Below are positions 46,255 through 58,019 of a stretch of DNA of 64,000 bases, piece by piece; position 1 is the stretch's first letter, and every line of letters starts with the position of its first letter. The stretch is from Phreatobacter cathodiphilus. Lineage in GTDB: Bacteria > Pseudomonadota > Alphaproteobacteria > Rhizobiales > Phreatobacteraceae. The position numbers and the translations under genes were made by a program. The DNA lies in the NCBI RefSeq assembly GCF_003008515.1, contig NZ_CP027668.1, positions 1,914,001-1,978,000 on the forward strand, written 5' to 3'. Below the pieces are notes generated by a model. It saw nothing but the letters and a program-made list of their open reading frames with translations. It had not been told where the DNA came from and searched no databases.

Positions 46255-46718
46255 GGAAAGCTCCCTCGGTCCGTCGGCTGTGCGGATGCCGGCGGCGCCC
46301 CGACGATGACGCAGCCTCCCGTCGGGGAGCCTAGGGGAGTTGGGTCCGGGCCAGACATGCGAAGTTGACAAGACAGCCGGTCCCGAACGGCACAACGCTA
46401 TCGGTCAGCGATACGGAAGAGGTGGAAGACGGCGCGGATCCGGCCGTCTGTGGCGACGGGTCGCGCCCGACCGAAGAGGCCGGTTGAAGTTTCAGATGAT
46501 GCACCGGAGCACCGCTTTCCCGACGTCAGCGCCGGTAAATCCTCCCAGAATCCTTCGACGCCACCGTGGTTCCGGCCAAGCAGGGTCGCCCGACACCGGG
46601 TCGTTGCTTGCCCGTGTCCGGCCTCGATGACTATGAATGGCCCGGGCCGGGATCGGCAAACGTCCATCCCGCATTCAGCGCACAATCAAAGACGACCAAC
46701 AGACGGGAGGAACTCCAC
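46255..46718. other. 464-base divergent intergenic region
   Basis: This is the longest gap without a gene, between the family-5 binding protein gene (minus) and tctB (plus). A perfect -35-like TTGACA (46365-46370) is visible on the plus strand, but with no convincing -10 at normal spacing. No ORF with a ribosome site, repeat family member or known RNA was seen. Confidence 0.4.
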
Positions 46719-47162
46719 GTGCTGCGCATTGATCTTCGCGACCTCATCGGCGGCGGCCTGCTCTTCACGCTCGGGGCATGGTTCCTCTTCCGCTCTCTGC
46801 AGATGCATGTCGGCACGAGCACGGCGATGGGACCGGGATACTACCCGATGCTCGCCGCCGGCACGCTGATCACGCTGTCCGTGATCATCGCGGCCTCCTC
46901 GCTCTTTCGCCCGGGAGATGTTCCCGAGGTCTCATGGCGCCCCCTTGTGAGCGTCTGCGCGGCGATCCTGTCGTTCGCCATCGTCATGGATTTCCTCGGC
47001 CTGATGCCGGCGATCGTCTCCACCGTGGTGATCGCCGCTCTCGCCGACCGCAGGTCGCGCGTCCTGCCGACCCTGCTGTTGGCCGCCGGTCTCTGCGTGG
47101 CGGCCTACGTCCTCTTCATCTCGCTGCTCGGCATGCCCATGCAGCCCATCAAGTGGTACTGA
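46719..47162 (+). CDS. tctB: Tripartite tricarboxylate transporter small subunit
   Basis: This 147-residue protein has four membrane segments and the TctB pattern: GGLLFTLGAWFLFRSLQMHVGTSTAMGPGYYPMLAA, then SFAIVMDFLGLMPAIVSTV. It works with TctA as the membrane part of a tripartite carboxylate transporter. The GTG at 46719 has GGAGG eight bases upstream and yields the expected start; the frame runs further upstream without one. tctA starts one base after its stop. Confidence 0.88.
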   Translation: MLRIDLRDLIGGGLLFTLGAWFLFRSLQMHVGTSTAMGPGYYPMLAAGTLITLSVIIAASSLFRPGDVPEVSWRPLVSVCAAILSFAIVMDFLGLMPAIVSTVVIAALADRRSRVLPTLLLAAGLCVAAYVLFISLLGMPMQPIKWY

Positions 47163-47163
47163 C

Positions 47164-48678
47164 ATGGATCTGCTGTCCAACATGGCGCTGGGCTTCCAGA
47201 CCGCCTTCTCCCCCGAAAATCTCGCCTACTGTTTCCTCGGCGTCTTCCTCGGCACCTTCATCGGCGTCCTGCCGGGGATCGGGGCGCTTGCCGCCGTCTC
47301 GATGATCCTCCCCGTGACCTTCTACCTGTCGCCGACCGCCGCCCTCGTCATGCTGGCCGGGGTCTACTACGGCGCCGAATATGGCGGCTCCATCGCCTCC
47401 ATCCTGCTCAATCTCCCCGGCACCCCCTCGGCCGCGGTCACCTGCCTCGACGGCTATCCGATGGCGCAGCAGGGGCGCGCCGGCGAGGCGCTGTTCATGA
47501 CGACCGTCGCCTCCTTCGTCGGCGGCAGCGTCGGCATCGTGCTGCTCATGGGTTTTGCGCCCCTGCTCTCCCAGGTGGCGCTGGCCTTCGGAGCGGCGGA
47601 CTACTTCGCGGTCATGCTCTTCGGCTTGCTGGCGGCCAGCGCCATCAGCCAGGGAACCCCGGTCAAGGGCATCGTGATGGTGGTTCTCGGCGTCCTCATC
47701 GGCTGCATCGGCGCCGACCTCGAGACCGGCGCGGACCGCTTCACCATGGGCTTTCACAACCTGTTCGACGGCGTCAGCATCATCGCGCTCGCCATGGGCC
47801 TTTTCGGCATCTCCGAGATCATCGCCTCGATCCGCGGCAGCCAGCGCCAACCGCCGAAAGCCATCACCTTCCGCTCCATGCTGCCGAAGCCCGGCGAGTT
47901 GAAGCGCTCCATCCTGCCCATGGCGCGCGGTGCCGCCATCGGCTCGTTCTTCGGCACGCTTCCCGGCACCGGCCAGACGATCGCCGCCTTCATGAGCTAC
48001 GCGGTGGAGAAGAAGGTCTCGCGCACGCCCGAACGCTTCGGCAAGGGGGCCGTCGAGGGGGTCATGGCACCGGAGGCGGCCAACAATGCCGCCGCGCAAA
48101 CCGCCTTCATCCCCACCCTCACCATGGGCATTCCCGGCGCGGCGACCATGGCGCTGATGCTCGGCGCGCTGATGATCCACGGAATCACCCCTGGGCCCAT
48201 GCTGATGACCAGCCAACCCCAGCTGTTCTGGGGTCTGGTCGCCAGCTTCTGGATCGGCAACGTGCTGCTGGTGATCCTCAACGTGCCGCTGATCGGGCTG
48301 TGGGTGCGCATCCTCACCGTGCCCTACCACCTGCTCTACCCGGCCATCCTCGTGCTCATCTGCATCGGCGTCTACAGCGTCAACAACAACGTCTTCGACG
48401 TCTATCTGGCGCTCGCCTTCGGCGTGATCGGCTACACGATGCGGGTGCTCGGCTTCGAACCGGCGCCGCTCCTCATCGGCTTCGTGCTGGGGCCGATGAT
48501 CGAGGAGAACTTCCGGCGCGCCATGCTGATGGCCCGGGGCGACTACCTCAGCCTCTTCGATCGGCCGATCAGCGCGACGCTACTGGCGCTCTGCGCCGTG
48601 CTCGTGCTGTGGGCCTTGTACTCCGCGGTCCGGCAGGCCACCCGCCGCCCGACGGCCGAACCGGAACCGGCGTCCTGA
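47164..48678 (+). CDS. tctA: Tripartite tricarboxylate transporter large permease subunit
   Basis: This 504-residue membrane protein is of the TctA family (about 11-12 segments). Conserved blocks are GVLPGIGALAAVSMILPVTF, YYGAEYGGSIASILLNLPGTP, and GTLPGTGQTIAAFMSYAVEKK, APEAANNAAAQTAFIPTLTMGIPG. It carries carboxylates into the cell using ion gradients, fed by a TctC binding protein. No tctC lies on either side, so one must be encoded elsewhere. Confidence 0.95.
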   Translation: MDLLSNMALGFQTAFSPENLAYCFLGVFLGTFIGVLPGIGALAAVSMILPVTFYLSPTAALVMLAGVYYGAEYGGSIASILLNLPGTPSAAVTCLDGYPMAQQGRAGEALFMTTVASFVGGSVGIVLLMGFAPLLSQVALAFGAADYFAVMLFGLLAASAISQGTPVKGIVMVVLGVLIGCIGADLETGADRFTMGFHNLFDGVSIIALAMGLFGISEIIASIRGSQRQPPKAITFRSMLPKPGELKRSILPMARGAAIGSFFGTLPGTGQTIAAFMSYAVEKKVSRTPERFGKGAVEGVMAPEAANNAAAQTAFIPTLTMGIPGAATMALMLGALMIHGITPGPMLMTSQPQLFWGLVASFWIGNVLLVILNVPLIGLWVRILTVPYHLLYPAILVLICIGVYSVNNNVFDVYLALAFGVIGYTMRVLGFEPAPLLIGFVLGPMIEENFRRAMLMARGDYLSLFDRPISATLLALCAVLVLWALYSAVRQATRRPTAEPEPAS

Positions 48679-48742
48679 CGCCTGCCCTACCGGAGGCGTC
48701 ACGGCCTCTCCGGCAGAGCCTTCCGGCCCCGCACCCGACAGC

Positions 48743-48778
48743 AAAAAGCCCCGGCGGACTGAGCGTCCACCGGGGCTT
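48743..48778 (-). terminator. Terminator of the tRNA-Leu gene
   Basis: Reading the minus strand, a stem of AAGCCCCGG with CCGGGGCTT (plus inner GGAC/GTCC) is followed by T5. It lies seven bases past the tRNA 3' end. It may also serve tctBA from the other side, but the T-run orientation favours the tRNA. Confidence 0.8.
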
Positions 48779-48784
48779 CGAATT

Positions 48785-48869
48785 TGGTGCGGTCGAGAGG
48801 ACTCGAACCTCCACTCGGTTAAGAACTACCACCTCAAGGTAGCGCGTCTACCAGTTCCGCCACGACCGC
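48785..48869 (-). tRNA. tRNA-Leu (GAG)
   Basis: On the minus strand the acceptor stem GCGGTCG pairs with CGACCGC, followed by A and an encoded CCA. The anticodon stem CTACC/GGTAG holds the loop TTGAGGT, with anticodon GAG, which reads CUC and CUU. A type II variable arm typical of leucine tRNAs follows, and the T-loop is TTCGAGT. The gene is 85 bases with CCA. Confidence 0.95.
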
Positions 48870-48904
48870 AGCGCCGGATTTCTCCGGCGAGGCGCGCTGT
48901 CTAG

Positions 48905-48944
48905 CAGAGCGTTTGGGTGCCTGCAAGGCACAAAGAACGCTCTG
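48905..48944. repeat. Hairpin between tRNA-Leu and pccA
   Basis: CAGAGCGTT (48905-48913) and AACGCTCTG (48936-48944) form a perfect 9-bp stem enclosing an inner GTGCC/GGCAC stem. No T-run follows. It lies just after the pccA stop and before the tRNA start on the same strand, so it may be a 3' processing or terminator-like structure. Confidence 0.55.
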
Positions 48945-48953
48945 TCGACAACC

Positions 48954-50975
<2,022 letters not shown>

Positions 50976-51131
50976 GCGGGAAGTCTTTCAGGCAGCACGC
51001 AAAGTGGAGCAGATCGGACGGGTTCTAGAGCCAAGCCCGCCCGTCCGTCCACTCAGCTAATGGGATGACGACCCGGCGGTACCGGCCGGATGGTCTTGTC
51101 CCATGCAAATCGCCTGCCGAAAATGCGCCGT

Positions 51132-51698
51132 TCAGCCGCGCAGCGGCTTCAGGGCGCCGGCCCATTTGGCGAGTTCGTCGAGCACCTCCTTGGCGCTGGT
51201 GGCCATGAGGTCGTTCGGCGTGAACTTGGCGTCCGGGCCGAGGAAGGAGCCGAAGCCGGGCACGGCCACCGCCTGCGGAATGGGCATCATCTTCAGCGTG
51301 GTCAGCGTCGGCTTGATCTGCTGCACGGCACGCAGGCCGCCAGACACGCCGCCATAGGCGACGAAGCCGGCCGGCTTGTAGGCCCATTCCTGCGACAGGA
51401 AGGTCAGTGCGTTGTAGAGCGCCGGCGACACGCCGTAATTGTATTCCGGAGTGACGAAGACGAAGGCGTCCGCCGCCTTGACGCTGGCCGACCAGGCCTT
51501 GGTGTGGTCCTTCTCGTACTTCGCCATGCGCGGATGGTTCGGCTCGTCGAAGACCGGCAGGTCGAAGCTGGCGAGGTCGACCAGCTCGGACGTGAAGGCG
51601 CCGTGGGCGTTGGCGACGTCGTTGAACCACGTGCCGAGCTGCGGACCGACGCGGCCCGGACGGGTGCTGGTGATGATCGTGTGGAGCTTGAGGCTCAT
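51132..51698 (-). CDS. NADPH-dependent FMN reductase
   Basis: This is a 188-residue flavodoxin-like reductase. The FMN phosphate loop is TIITSTRPGRVGPQLGTW, followed by FVFVTPEYNYGVSPALYNALTFL, the conserved PEYN/Y flavin-contact segment. Such proteins reduce FMN, quinones or azo compounds with NAD(P)H. AGGAG precedes the ATG. It is divergent from an HxlR regulator with a palindrome between them, so it is probably that regulator's target. Confidence 0.92.
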   Translation of the reverse strand: MSLKLHTIITSTRPGRVGPQLGTWFNDVANAHGAFTSELVDLASFDLPVFDEPNHPRMAKYEKDHTKAWSASVKAADAFVFVTPEYNYGVSPALYNALTFLSQEWAYKPAGFVAYGGVSGGLRAVQQIKPTLTTLKMMPIPQAVAVPGFGSFLGPDAKFTPNDLMATSAKEVLDELAKWAGALKPLRG

Positions 51699-51748
51699 TG
51701 GGGTCTCCTGGGCGGCGCCGCGAGGGGCTTCCGCGATACGGAACTCGT

Positions 51749-51765
51749 GGTTACTCTTTGTAACC
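51749..51765. promoter_or_regulatory. Candidate HxlR operator
   Basis: GGTTAC-TCTTT-GTAACC is a perfect 6-5-6 inverted repeat in the 129-base gap between the FMN reductase and hxlR genes. A related imperfect site, GTAAC-TTAT-GTTGC, follows at 51778-51791. HxlR/DUF24 regulators often bind short GTAC/GTAAC-type dyads near their own gene, which fits. Confidence 0.6.
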
Positions 51766-51827
51766 GAGGATAGTCTGGTAACTTATGTTGCATCGCGCAA
51801 GAAGGCACAGCGGGGGAAGCAGGGCAC

Positions 51828-52265
51828 ATGGATGTAACCGTGGCACATGATGGGCCCGAGGATTGCGCGGCGGTGAAGCCCGTCCTCGCCCGCATCGGCG
51901 ACAAATGGGTGGTGCTCATCGTCCGCCTGCTGGGACGCAAGGGGCCTCGCCGCTTCAACGAGCTGAGGCGCGAGATCGGCACCATCTCGCAGAGGATGCT
52001 CACTCTGTCGCTGCGTGGCCTCGAGCGTGACGGCCTGGTAACCCGCACCGTCCATCCGACCATTCCGCCGCGGGTGGAATATGAACTGACCCCTCTCGGC
52101 CGCTCGCTGATGGTCCCGATCAACGCCCTCGGCAACTGGGCCTTCGCCCACCGCGAGGAAATGGACGCCGCCCGGGCGCGCTTCGACCGCCTCCACGGCG
52201 CCGCCGAGGCCCCTGCCCCACCAGCCGCCGCGGCCGGCCCGGCGGACGCCGTGTTCAAGGGATGA
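51828..52265 (+). CDS. HxlR-family transcriptional regulator
   Basis: This 145-residue winged-helix regulator has CAAVKPVLARIGDKWVVLIVRLLGRKGPRRFNELRREIGTISQRMLTLSLRGLERDGLVTR-type sequence, the DUF24/HxlR pattern, with a P/A-rich C-terminal tail. The single cysteine at residue 13 is at the conserved sensing position used by thiol-reactive members such as YodB. It likely controls the divergent FMN reductase. Its last bases overlap the ppx stop tail to tail by 11 bases. Confidence 0.92.
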   Translation: MDVTVAHDGPEDCAAVKPVLARIGDKWVVLIVRLLGRKGPRRFNELRREIGTISQRMLTLSLRGLERDGLVTRTVHPTIPPRVEYELTPLGRSLMVPINALGNWAFAHREEMDAARARFDRLHGAAEAPAPPAAAAGPADAVFKG

Positions 52266-53835
52266 CGCGCAGCTCGGTGTCGCGGCCGACGAGGCGGCCG
52301 AGCGTGCGCAGCCGGTTCGACAGCCTGTCGCCGGCGAGCCCCGACAGATCGCCGGCGAGGGTGAGGACGAGCCGGCGGTCCTCGACCCGCAGCGGCGCGC
52401 GCGGCAGCGCTCCCGGCATGGCGGCCGAGACCAGATAGGCGACCCGCATGGCCGCGCCCAGGATGCGGGCGCGATCGAGCAGCCGCACCCCGACGAGTTC
52501 GCGGATGCGCGGCGACATGAACTCGTCGAGCAGGCCCTCGTGGCGGTAGAAACTCGCCAGCGCCAGATAGGCGCGGCCGGGATGGTCGACGCCGACGAAA
52601 TTGGCGTGGGCGATGATGTTGAGGCTCTGCTCGCCGCGATAATCGGGATGGGCGCGCCAACCGATGTCGGCGAGGAGGCAGGCGGCGTGGCGCAGTCTCT
52701 GCTCCTCGGCGCTCTCCTCCAGATGGGCGACCTGCATGAACCGGTCGGTCCAGGCGATCAGTTCCTCGCCGTGGCGCGGCGAGCGCGAGCGCAGAAGGCA
52801 GAGTTCGCGCGCCGCGGCGATCAGCGGGTCGGCGGCTTGCTCCTCCGGATCGAGGAGGTAATAGAGCAGCCCCTCGCGCACGCCGGTGACCGAGATGACC
52901 ACCCGCTCGATCCGCGCGGCGCGGACCACCGCCTCCAGCACCAAGGCGCCATAGGCCAGCAGCGGCCGGCGGCTCTCGGCCACCACGTCGATGCGCGAGA
53001 TGGAATCGGTCGGCTGGCGGCTGACGAGATAGCAGAAATCGGCGATCTCCTTCCCCGTCAGGGCGTAGCCGTGCATGACGTTGAGGGGATAGCCGCGCTG
53101 GGCCATGTGCAGCTTGGCGAGGGAGCGCCAGGTGCCGCCGACCGCATAAAAGGTCTGGCCCCTGCCCTTCTTGAGGAGATCGACCTTGCCGACCAGCTTG
53201 GCGGCGATGCGCTCGGCCTTCTTCACCGACTGGCCCGACGTGTCCTGCAGCGCGAGGCCGCCGAGCGGCAGGGTCACGCCCGTGCCGATGGCCCCGCCTC
53301 TGACGTCGACCAGTTCCAGCGAGCCGCCGCCGAGATCGCCGACGATGCCGTTCGGCTGGTACATGCCGGAGACGACGCCGAGGGCCGCATAGGCCGCCTC
53401 CTCGCGGCCGGAGAGGAGCTGCAGCGGCACGCCGCAGATGGCCTCGCAGGCGGCGACGAACTCCGCGCCGTTCTTCGCGTCGCGCACGGCCGCGGTCGCC
53501 AGGATGTGCAGTTCGCCGACCCGGAGCTGGGTGCAAAGCGCCCGGAAGCGGCGGATCGAGGCCAGCGCCCGCGCCACCGCGTCGTCGGCAAGCCGTCCGG
53601 AGGTCTGCACGTTGCGGCCGAGGCCGCACAGCGTCTTCTCGTTGAAGATCGGCGTCGGCGAGCGCGTCAGCGCCTCGTAGACGACGAGGCGGACGGAATT
53701 GGACCCGATGTCGATGACCCCGATCGTCGGTCCGAGCTGGAGGCGGCCCGGGGCGATCTCGAACGCGTCACTCGGCAGCCCGCTCGGCCCGGCTTGCGAA
53801 ACGGCGGGGAGACGATTCTTTGAGCGATTTTCCAC
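52255..53835 (-). CDS. ppx: Exopolyphosphatase / guanosine pentaphosphatase (Ppx/GppA)
   Basis: This 526-residue ASKHA-fold phosphatase has [17 protein letters not shown] (phosphate 1), [11 protein letters not shown], and [11 protein letters not shown] (phosphate 2), with a C-terminal helical HD-like half. It degrades polyphosphate or pppGpp from the end. The start codon lies 68 bases inside the ppk 3' end, so ppk and ppx overlap strongly and are probably translated together. Confidence 0.94.
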   Translation of the reverse strand: MENRSKNRLPAVSQAGPSGLPSDAFEIAPGRLQLGPTIGVIDIGSNSVRLVVYEALTRSPTPIFNEKTLCGLGRNVQTSGRLADDAVARALASIRRFRALCTQLRVGELHILATAAVRDAKNGAEFVAACEAICGVPLQLLSGREEAAYAALGVVSGMYQPNGIVGDLGGGSLELVDVRGGAIGTGVTLPLGGLALQDTSGQSVKKAERIAAKLVGKVDLLKKGRGQTFYAVGGTWRSLAKLHMAQRGYPLNVMHGYALTGKEIADFCYLVSRQPTDSISRIDVVAESRRPLLAYGALVLEAVVRAARIERVVISVTGVREGLLYYLLDPEEQAADPLIAAARELCLLRSRSPRHGEELIAWTDRFMQVAHLEESAEEQRLRHAACLLADIGWRAHPDYRGEQSLNIIAHANFVGVDHPGRAYLALASFYRHEGLLDEFMSPRIRELVGVRLLDRARILGAAMRVAYLVSAAMPGALPRAPLRVEDRRLVLTLAGDLSGLAGDRLSNRLRTLGRLVGRDTELRVIP

Positions 53836-56035
53836 GTCCGGACAGACTCGGATTGGTCATGAAGTATTTGTGGGCGTTGAAGGCCTCTTCGCCCTTGGCC
53901 GGCTTGATACGCTCCGAGGTCCCGTCCGGCAAGAGACGCCAGCTCTGCTCGTTGTCCTTGAGATTGGCGATCATGATCTGGTCGAGAACCTGCTCGTGCA
54001 CCGTCGGATTGACCAGCGGGCACAGCACTTCCACGCGCCTGTCGAGGTTGCGCGGCATCAGGTCGGCCGAGGAGATGTAGACCTTGGCCTTGGCGTGCGG
54101 CAGGCCGTGGCCGCCACCGAAGGCGTAGATGCGGCTGTGCTCGAGGAAGCGCCCGACGATGGACTTGGCGTGGATGTTGTCGGACAGGCCGGGCACGCCG
54201 GGCCTCAGGCAGCAGATGCCGCGCACGACGAGATCGACGCGCACGCCCGCCTGGCTGGCGTCGTAGAGCGCGTCGATGATCATCGGGTCGACGAGCGAAT
54301 TCATCTTCAGCCAGATGGCGGCGGGCTTGCCGGCCTTGGCGAAGGCGATCTCCTCGGCGATGTGCTCCAGCAGCTTCTTCTTCAGGCTCAGGGGCGAGAT
54401 CGCCATCGCCTCGAGCTCCTGCGGCTCGGCATAGCCGGTGATGAAGTTGAAGATGCGGGCGACGTCGCGGCCGATCACCGGGTCGTCGGTGAAGTAGGAC
54501 AGGTCGGTGTAGATGCGCGCCGTGATCGGGTGATAATTACCGGTGCCGACATGGCAGTAGGTCACGAGGTTCTCGCCCTCGCGGCGGATCACCATGGACA
54601 GCTTGGCGTGCGTCTTCAGCTCGATGAAGCCGAAGACCACCTGCACGCCGGCGCGCTCGAGGTCGCGGGCCCAGCGGATGTTGGCCTCCTCGTCGAAGCG
54701 GGCCTTGAGCTCGACCAGCGCGGTGACGGACTTGCCGGCCTCCGCCGCCTCCGCCAGCGCCTTGACGATGGGCGAGTCTGAGGAGGTGCGGTAGAGCGTC
54801 TGCTTGATGGCGACGACGTTGGGGTCGCGCGCCGCCTGGTTGAGGAACTGCACCACCACGTCGAAGCTCTCGTAGGGGTGGTGCACGACCAGGTCCTTCT
54901 GCCGGATGGAGGCGAAGCAGTCGCCGCCCTGGTCGCGGATGCGCTCGGGGTATCGCGGCGCATAGGGCACGAACTTCAGGTCGGGCCGCTCCAGCGAGAC
55001 GAGCTGGGAGAGTTCGTTCAGCGCCAGCACGCCCTCGACGCGGAAGATCTCGTCGTCGACCACGCCCAGCGCCCCGGCGATGAAGTGGCGCAGGTCGTCC
55101 GGCATCGAGGCCTCGGCCTCCAGCCGGATGACGGAGCCGCGCCGCCGCCGCTTCAGCGCCGATTCGAAATGCCGGACGAGATCCTCGGCCTCTTCCTCGA
55201 TCTCCAGGTCGCTGTCGCGGATGATGCGGAAGGCGCCCTGCCCCTTCACGTCGTAGCCGGGGAAGAGCCGGTTGATGAAGAGACCCACCGTCTGCTCCAG
55301 CGTCACGAAGCGGCGGGCGCCGGTCTCCGCGAGGTCCGGCAGCTTGATGAAACGGTCGATCTTGGCGGGAACGCGGATCAGCGCCCGCATCGGCCGGCCG
55401 TCGGCGATGCGCTGGAGCGCCAGCGCCACCGTGAAGCCGAGATTGGGGATGAAGGGGAAGGGATGCGCCGGGTCGATGGCGAGCGGCGTCAGCACCGGGA
55501 AGACGTGGCCGAGGAAATGATCCTCCAGCCAGGCGCGCTCGGCCTTCGTCACGTCGGGAGCGTCGACCAGCACGATGCCCTCGTGCAGCACCTCTTCGCG
55601 CAGCTCGCGCCAGCGCTTCTGCTGGTCGGAGGCGAGACTTGCCACCGCCTCGGAGATCTTGGCGAGCTGCTCGACCGGGGTGAGCCCGTCCGGCGAGACG
55701 GTGCCGACGCCCTGCAGCACCTGTCCGCGCAGGCCCGCGACGCGCACCATGAAGAACTCGTCGAGGTTGTTGGCCGAAATCGACAGGAAGCGCAGCTGCT
55801 CGAGCAGCGGGTGATTGCGGTTGGAGGCCTCCTCCATCACCCGCCGGTTGAACTGCAGCCAGGAGAGCTCGCGGTTGATGAAGCGCTCGGGCTTGTCGCG
55901 CAGCTCGCTCCGGGCCACCTCCTGCGCCACCTCGCGCACGGCGGAGGCCGCCGCCTGCGCCTGGCTGCGGCCGAAGCCCTTGACCTCGGCCGCCACGCGC
56001 GCCGTTGCATCCTTCTTGGTGTCGCCAGCCGTCAT
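53768..56035 (-). CDS. ppk: Polyphosphate kinase 1
   Basis: This 755-residue PPK1 makes long-chain polyphosphate from ATP. The N domain starts [19 protein letters not shown] and continues with [18 protein letters not shown]. The C-terminal phospholipase-D-like half has the phosphohistidine segment LKTHAKLSM and [10 protein letters not shown], with [18 protein letters not shown]. An N-terminal extension of about 50 residues and a basic C-terminal tail are extra. [10 protein letters not shown] is chosen, and a start 33 bases upstream is possible. hdaA precedes it by 88 bases. Confidence 0.96.
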   Translation of the reverse strand: MTAGDTKKDATARVAAEVKGFGRSQAQAAASAVREVAQEVARSELRDKPERFINRELSWLQFNRRVMEEASNRNHPLLEQLRFLSISANNLDEFFMVRVAGLRGQVLQGVGTVSPDGLTPVEQLAKISEAVASLASDQQKRWRELREEVLHEGIVLVDAPDVTKAERAWLEDHFLGHVFPVLTPLAIDPAHPFPFIPNLGFTVALALQRIADGRPMRALIRVPAKIDRFIKLPDLAETGARRFVTLEQTVGLFINRLFPGYDVKGQGAFRIIRDSDLEIEEEAEDLVRHFESALKRRRRGSVIRLEAEASMPDDLRHFIAGALGVVDDEIFRVEGVLALNELSQLVSLERPDLKFVPYAPRYPERIRDQGGDCFASIRQKDLVVHHPYESFDVVVQFLNQAARDPNVVAIKQTLYRTSSDSPIVKALAEAAEAGKSVTALVELKARFDEEANIRWARDLERAGVQVVFGFIELKTHAKLSMVIRREGENLVTYCHVGTGNYHPITARIYTDLSYFTDDPVIGRDVARIFNFITGYAEPQELEAMAISPLSLKKKLLEHIAEEIAFAKAGKPAAIWLKMNSLVDPMIIDALYDASQAGVRVDLVVRGICCLRPGVPGLSDNIHAKSIVGRFLEHSRIYAFGGGHGLPHAKAKVYISSADLMPRNLDRRVEVLCPLVNPTVHEQVLDQIMIANLKDNEQSWRLLPDGTSERIKPAKGEEAFNAHKYFMTNPSLSGRGKSLKESSPRRFASRAERAAE

Positions 56036-56123
56036 TGGAGCCCCGCGGTGAACTGCGCCACCCATCACCCGCCATCATGACGGGACTGTGACGACCGTCA
56101 AACAGGTCGCGGACCCCAACGGC

Positions 56124-56825
56124 TCAGATGAGGTTCGGTTGCATGATCCGGTCGAGGACCTGGGCTGCGAGAGGCCGCGTCAGCCGCCGGCCCGTCTCCA
56201 GCGCCTCGCGGTCGAGCGCCGCCACCAGGCGCCGGGCGGCGTCGAGCGAGCGCTCCATCCGGCGGGCGAGATATTCCACCACCTCGGCATCCACCACGAG
56301 CTGACGGTCGGCGAAGAGCTTGACGAGGACGGCGCGCAGGAGCCCGTCCTCCGGCTCGGCGAGGGCCACCGAGGGCAGCGCCCTCAGCCGCGAGGCGAGG
56401 TCCTTCAGTCCGACGCCCCAGGAGACCGGCGCCTCGCGCGCCGTCATCAGCACGAAGGCGTCCTCTTCCCGCGCCGTGTTGAGAAGGTGGAACAGCGCCA
56501 CTTCCGAGGTCTTCGGCCCCGCATCCTCGAGCAGCAGAGCACCGGTGGCCAGCGCGTCTCCCGGCGCCGTCCCGGCGAGGTCGCGGGCGGCGAGGCGACG
56601 GGCGCCGGCGAGATCGGCCCAGATCGCGCCGAGATGGCTCTTGCCCGCACCGGGCGGGCCGACCAGCGCGACCACCCGCGCCGGCCAGTCCGGCCAGGAT
56701 TCGACGAGGTCGAGGGCCGTCTGATTGCACGGCGCGGCGAGGAAATCGTCCCGGGACAGGCTCTCGGGCAGGGTCAGGTCCAGCGCCATCTGGCGCGGTC
56801 CCCCCCGCGGTGCGCAGGCAACCAT
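56124..56825 (-). CDS. hdaA: DnaA-homologue regulator HdaA
   Basis: This is a 233-residue AAA+ protein of the DnaA type: an N-terminal QMALDLTLPE clamp-binding motif, LLVGPP-type Walker A (VALVGPPGAGKSHL), Walker B (LLLEDAG), and a C-terminal helical lid, but no DNA-binding domain IV. With the beta clamp it stimulates DnaA-ATP hydrolysis and limits replication initiation. The ATG at 56825 follows the AI-2E stop by one base (TGAGATG); an ATG at 56789 gives the more conserved start and may be the real one. Confidence 0.9.
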   Translation of the reverse strand: MVACAPRGGPRQMALDLTLPESLSRDDFLAAPCNQTALDLVESWPDWPARVVALVGPPGAGKSHLGAIWADLAGARRLAARDLAGTAPGDALATGALLLEDAGPKTSEVALFHLLNTAREEDAFVLMTAREAPVSWGVGLKDLASRLRALPSVALAEPEDGLLRAVLVKLFADRQLVVDAEVVEYLARRMERSLDAARRLVAALDREALETGRRLTRPLAAQVLDRIMQPNLI

Positions 56826-56826
56826 C

Positions 56827-57930
56827 TCACATCTCCGGCCGGCCCGGGCCCTCGTGCGGCCGCGGCCGCGCCACGCCCGTGAACAGCGGGCTGGCGAGGT
56901 ACTGCCGGATCGCGAACCGCGTCAAGACGCCGAGCGATGCGGCCAGCGGCACGGCCAGCATCAGCCCGGCGAAGCCGAACAGCGCGCCGAAGGAAAACAG
57001 CGCGAACATCAGCCAGACCGGATGGAGGCCGACGGATTCGCCGACGAGGTTGGGATAGAGCACATAGGACTCGAAGAAGATGCCGATGCCGAAGATCGCC
57101 AGGATGACGAACACCATGGTCCATTGCGGCCAGAACTGCACGATGGCGACACCCACCGCCAGCGTCAGCCCGGTGATGGATCCGACATAGGGAATGAAGC
57201 TGAGGAAGCCGGTGCCGAGGCCGATCAGCAGGCCGAAATTGAGCCCTGCCCCGCTCAGCGCCATACCGTAATAGACCATCAGCACGAAGCAGACGGTGGC
57301 CTGCCCGCGCACGAAGCCGGCCATGGCCACGTTCATCTCACGCATCAGGCCGAGGATCGTCTCGCGGTGCTGAAGCGGCAGCCAGGAATCGATCTTCTCC
57401 ATCATGCGCGGCCAGTCCTTGAGGAGATAGAAGGCGACGACCGGCGTGATGATGAAGAGGCCGAAGATGTAGATGAAGGTCGCCCCGCCCGTCCAAAGGC
57501 TCTGCTGGACGAAGCCGGCGATCCAGCCCGTGGACTGGGTGACGATGTCGGCGACGCTACGCGAGACGTCCGGCAGCCGGTCGCCGAGGACGCGCTGCAG
57601 CCATTCGCGGTTCTGCTCGGTGGCGAGCGCCTGAAGCTGGACCACATAGCTCGGCAGGCGGGCGACGAAGGAGGTGAGCTGGTTCGCCAGGATCGGGACG
57701 ATGACCACCGTCAGCACGATGAAGATGACGACGAAGGTGCCGATCACGGCGAGGGCGCCGGCGACGCGGGGCACCTTGATCCCTTCCAGTCGGCTGACGA
57801 TGGGATCGAGGAAATAGGCCAGCGCCAGCCCGGCGATGAAGGGCAGCAGGATGCCGCGCAACACGTAGAGCGACAGCGCCAGCACGGCGAGCCCGCCGAT
57901 CCAGAAGCCGACCTGTCTCTGCAGTGTCAA
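56827..57930 (-). CDS. AI-2E family transporter
   Basis: This 367-residue membrane protein of the AI-2E/UPF0118 family has about eight segments, with IAGLALAYFLDPIVSRLEGIKVPR near the start and the late FGFAGLMLAVPLAASLGVL loop. Named members export autoinducer-2 or act as Na+/H+ antiporters; the substrate here is unknown. The TTG at 57930 is preferred (AGAGG eight bases upstream); a longer frame to 57975 also starts with TTG. Confidence 0.9.
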   Translation of the reverse strand: MTLQRQVGFWIGGLAVLALSLYVLRGILLPFIAGLALAYFLDPIVSRLEGIKVPRVAGALAVIGTFVVIFIVLTVVIVPILANQLTSFVARLPSYVVQLQALATEQNREWLQRVLGDRLPDVSRSVADIVTQSTGWIAGFVQQSLWTGGATFIYIFGLFIITPVVAFYLLKDWPRMMEKIDSWLPLQHRETILGLMREMNVAMAGFVRGQATVCFVLMVYYGMALSGAGLNFGLLIGLGTGFLSFIPYVGSITGLTLAVGVAIVQFWPQWTMVFVILAIFGIGIFFESYVLYPNLVGESVGLHPVWLMFALFSFGALFGFAGLMLAVPLAASLGVLTRFAIRQYLASPLFTGVARPRPHEGPGRPEM

Positions 57931-58019
57931 GGGAGGAACCTCTCTGGCCGGTGGAACGGCAGCGCACCGTCGCAAGGCGGGCGGCGGCTTTCAAGCCTCG
58001 CGTGGCGGAAGCGGCGCTC

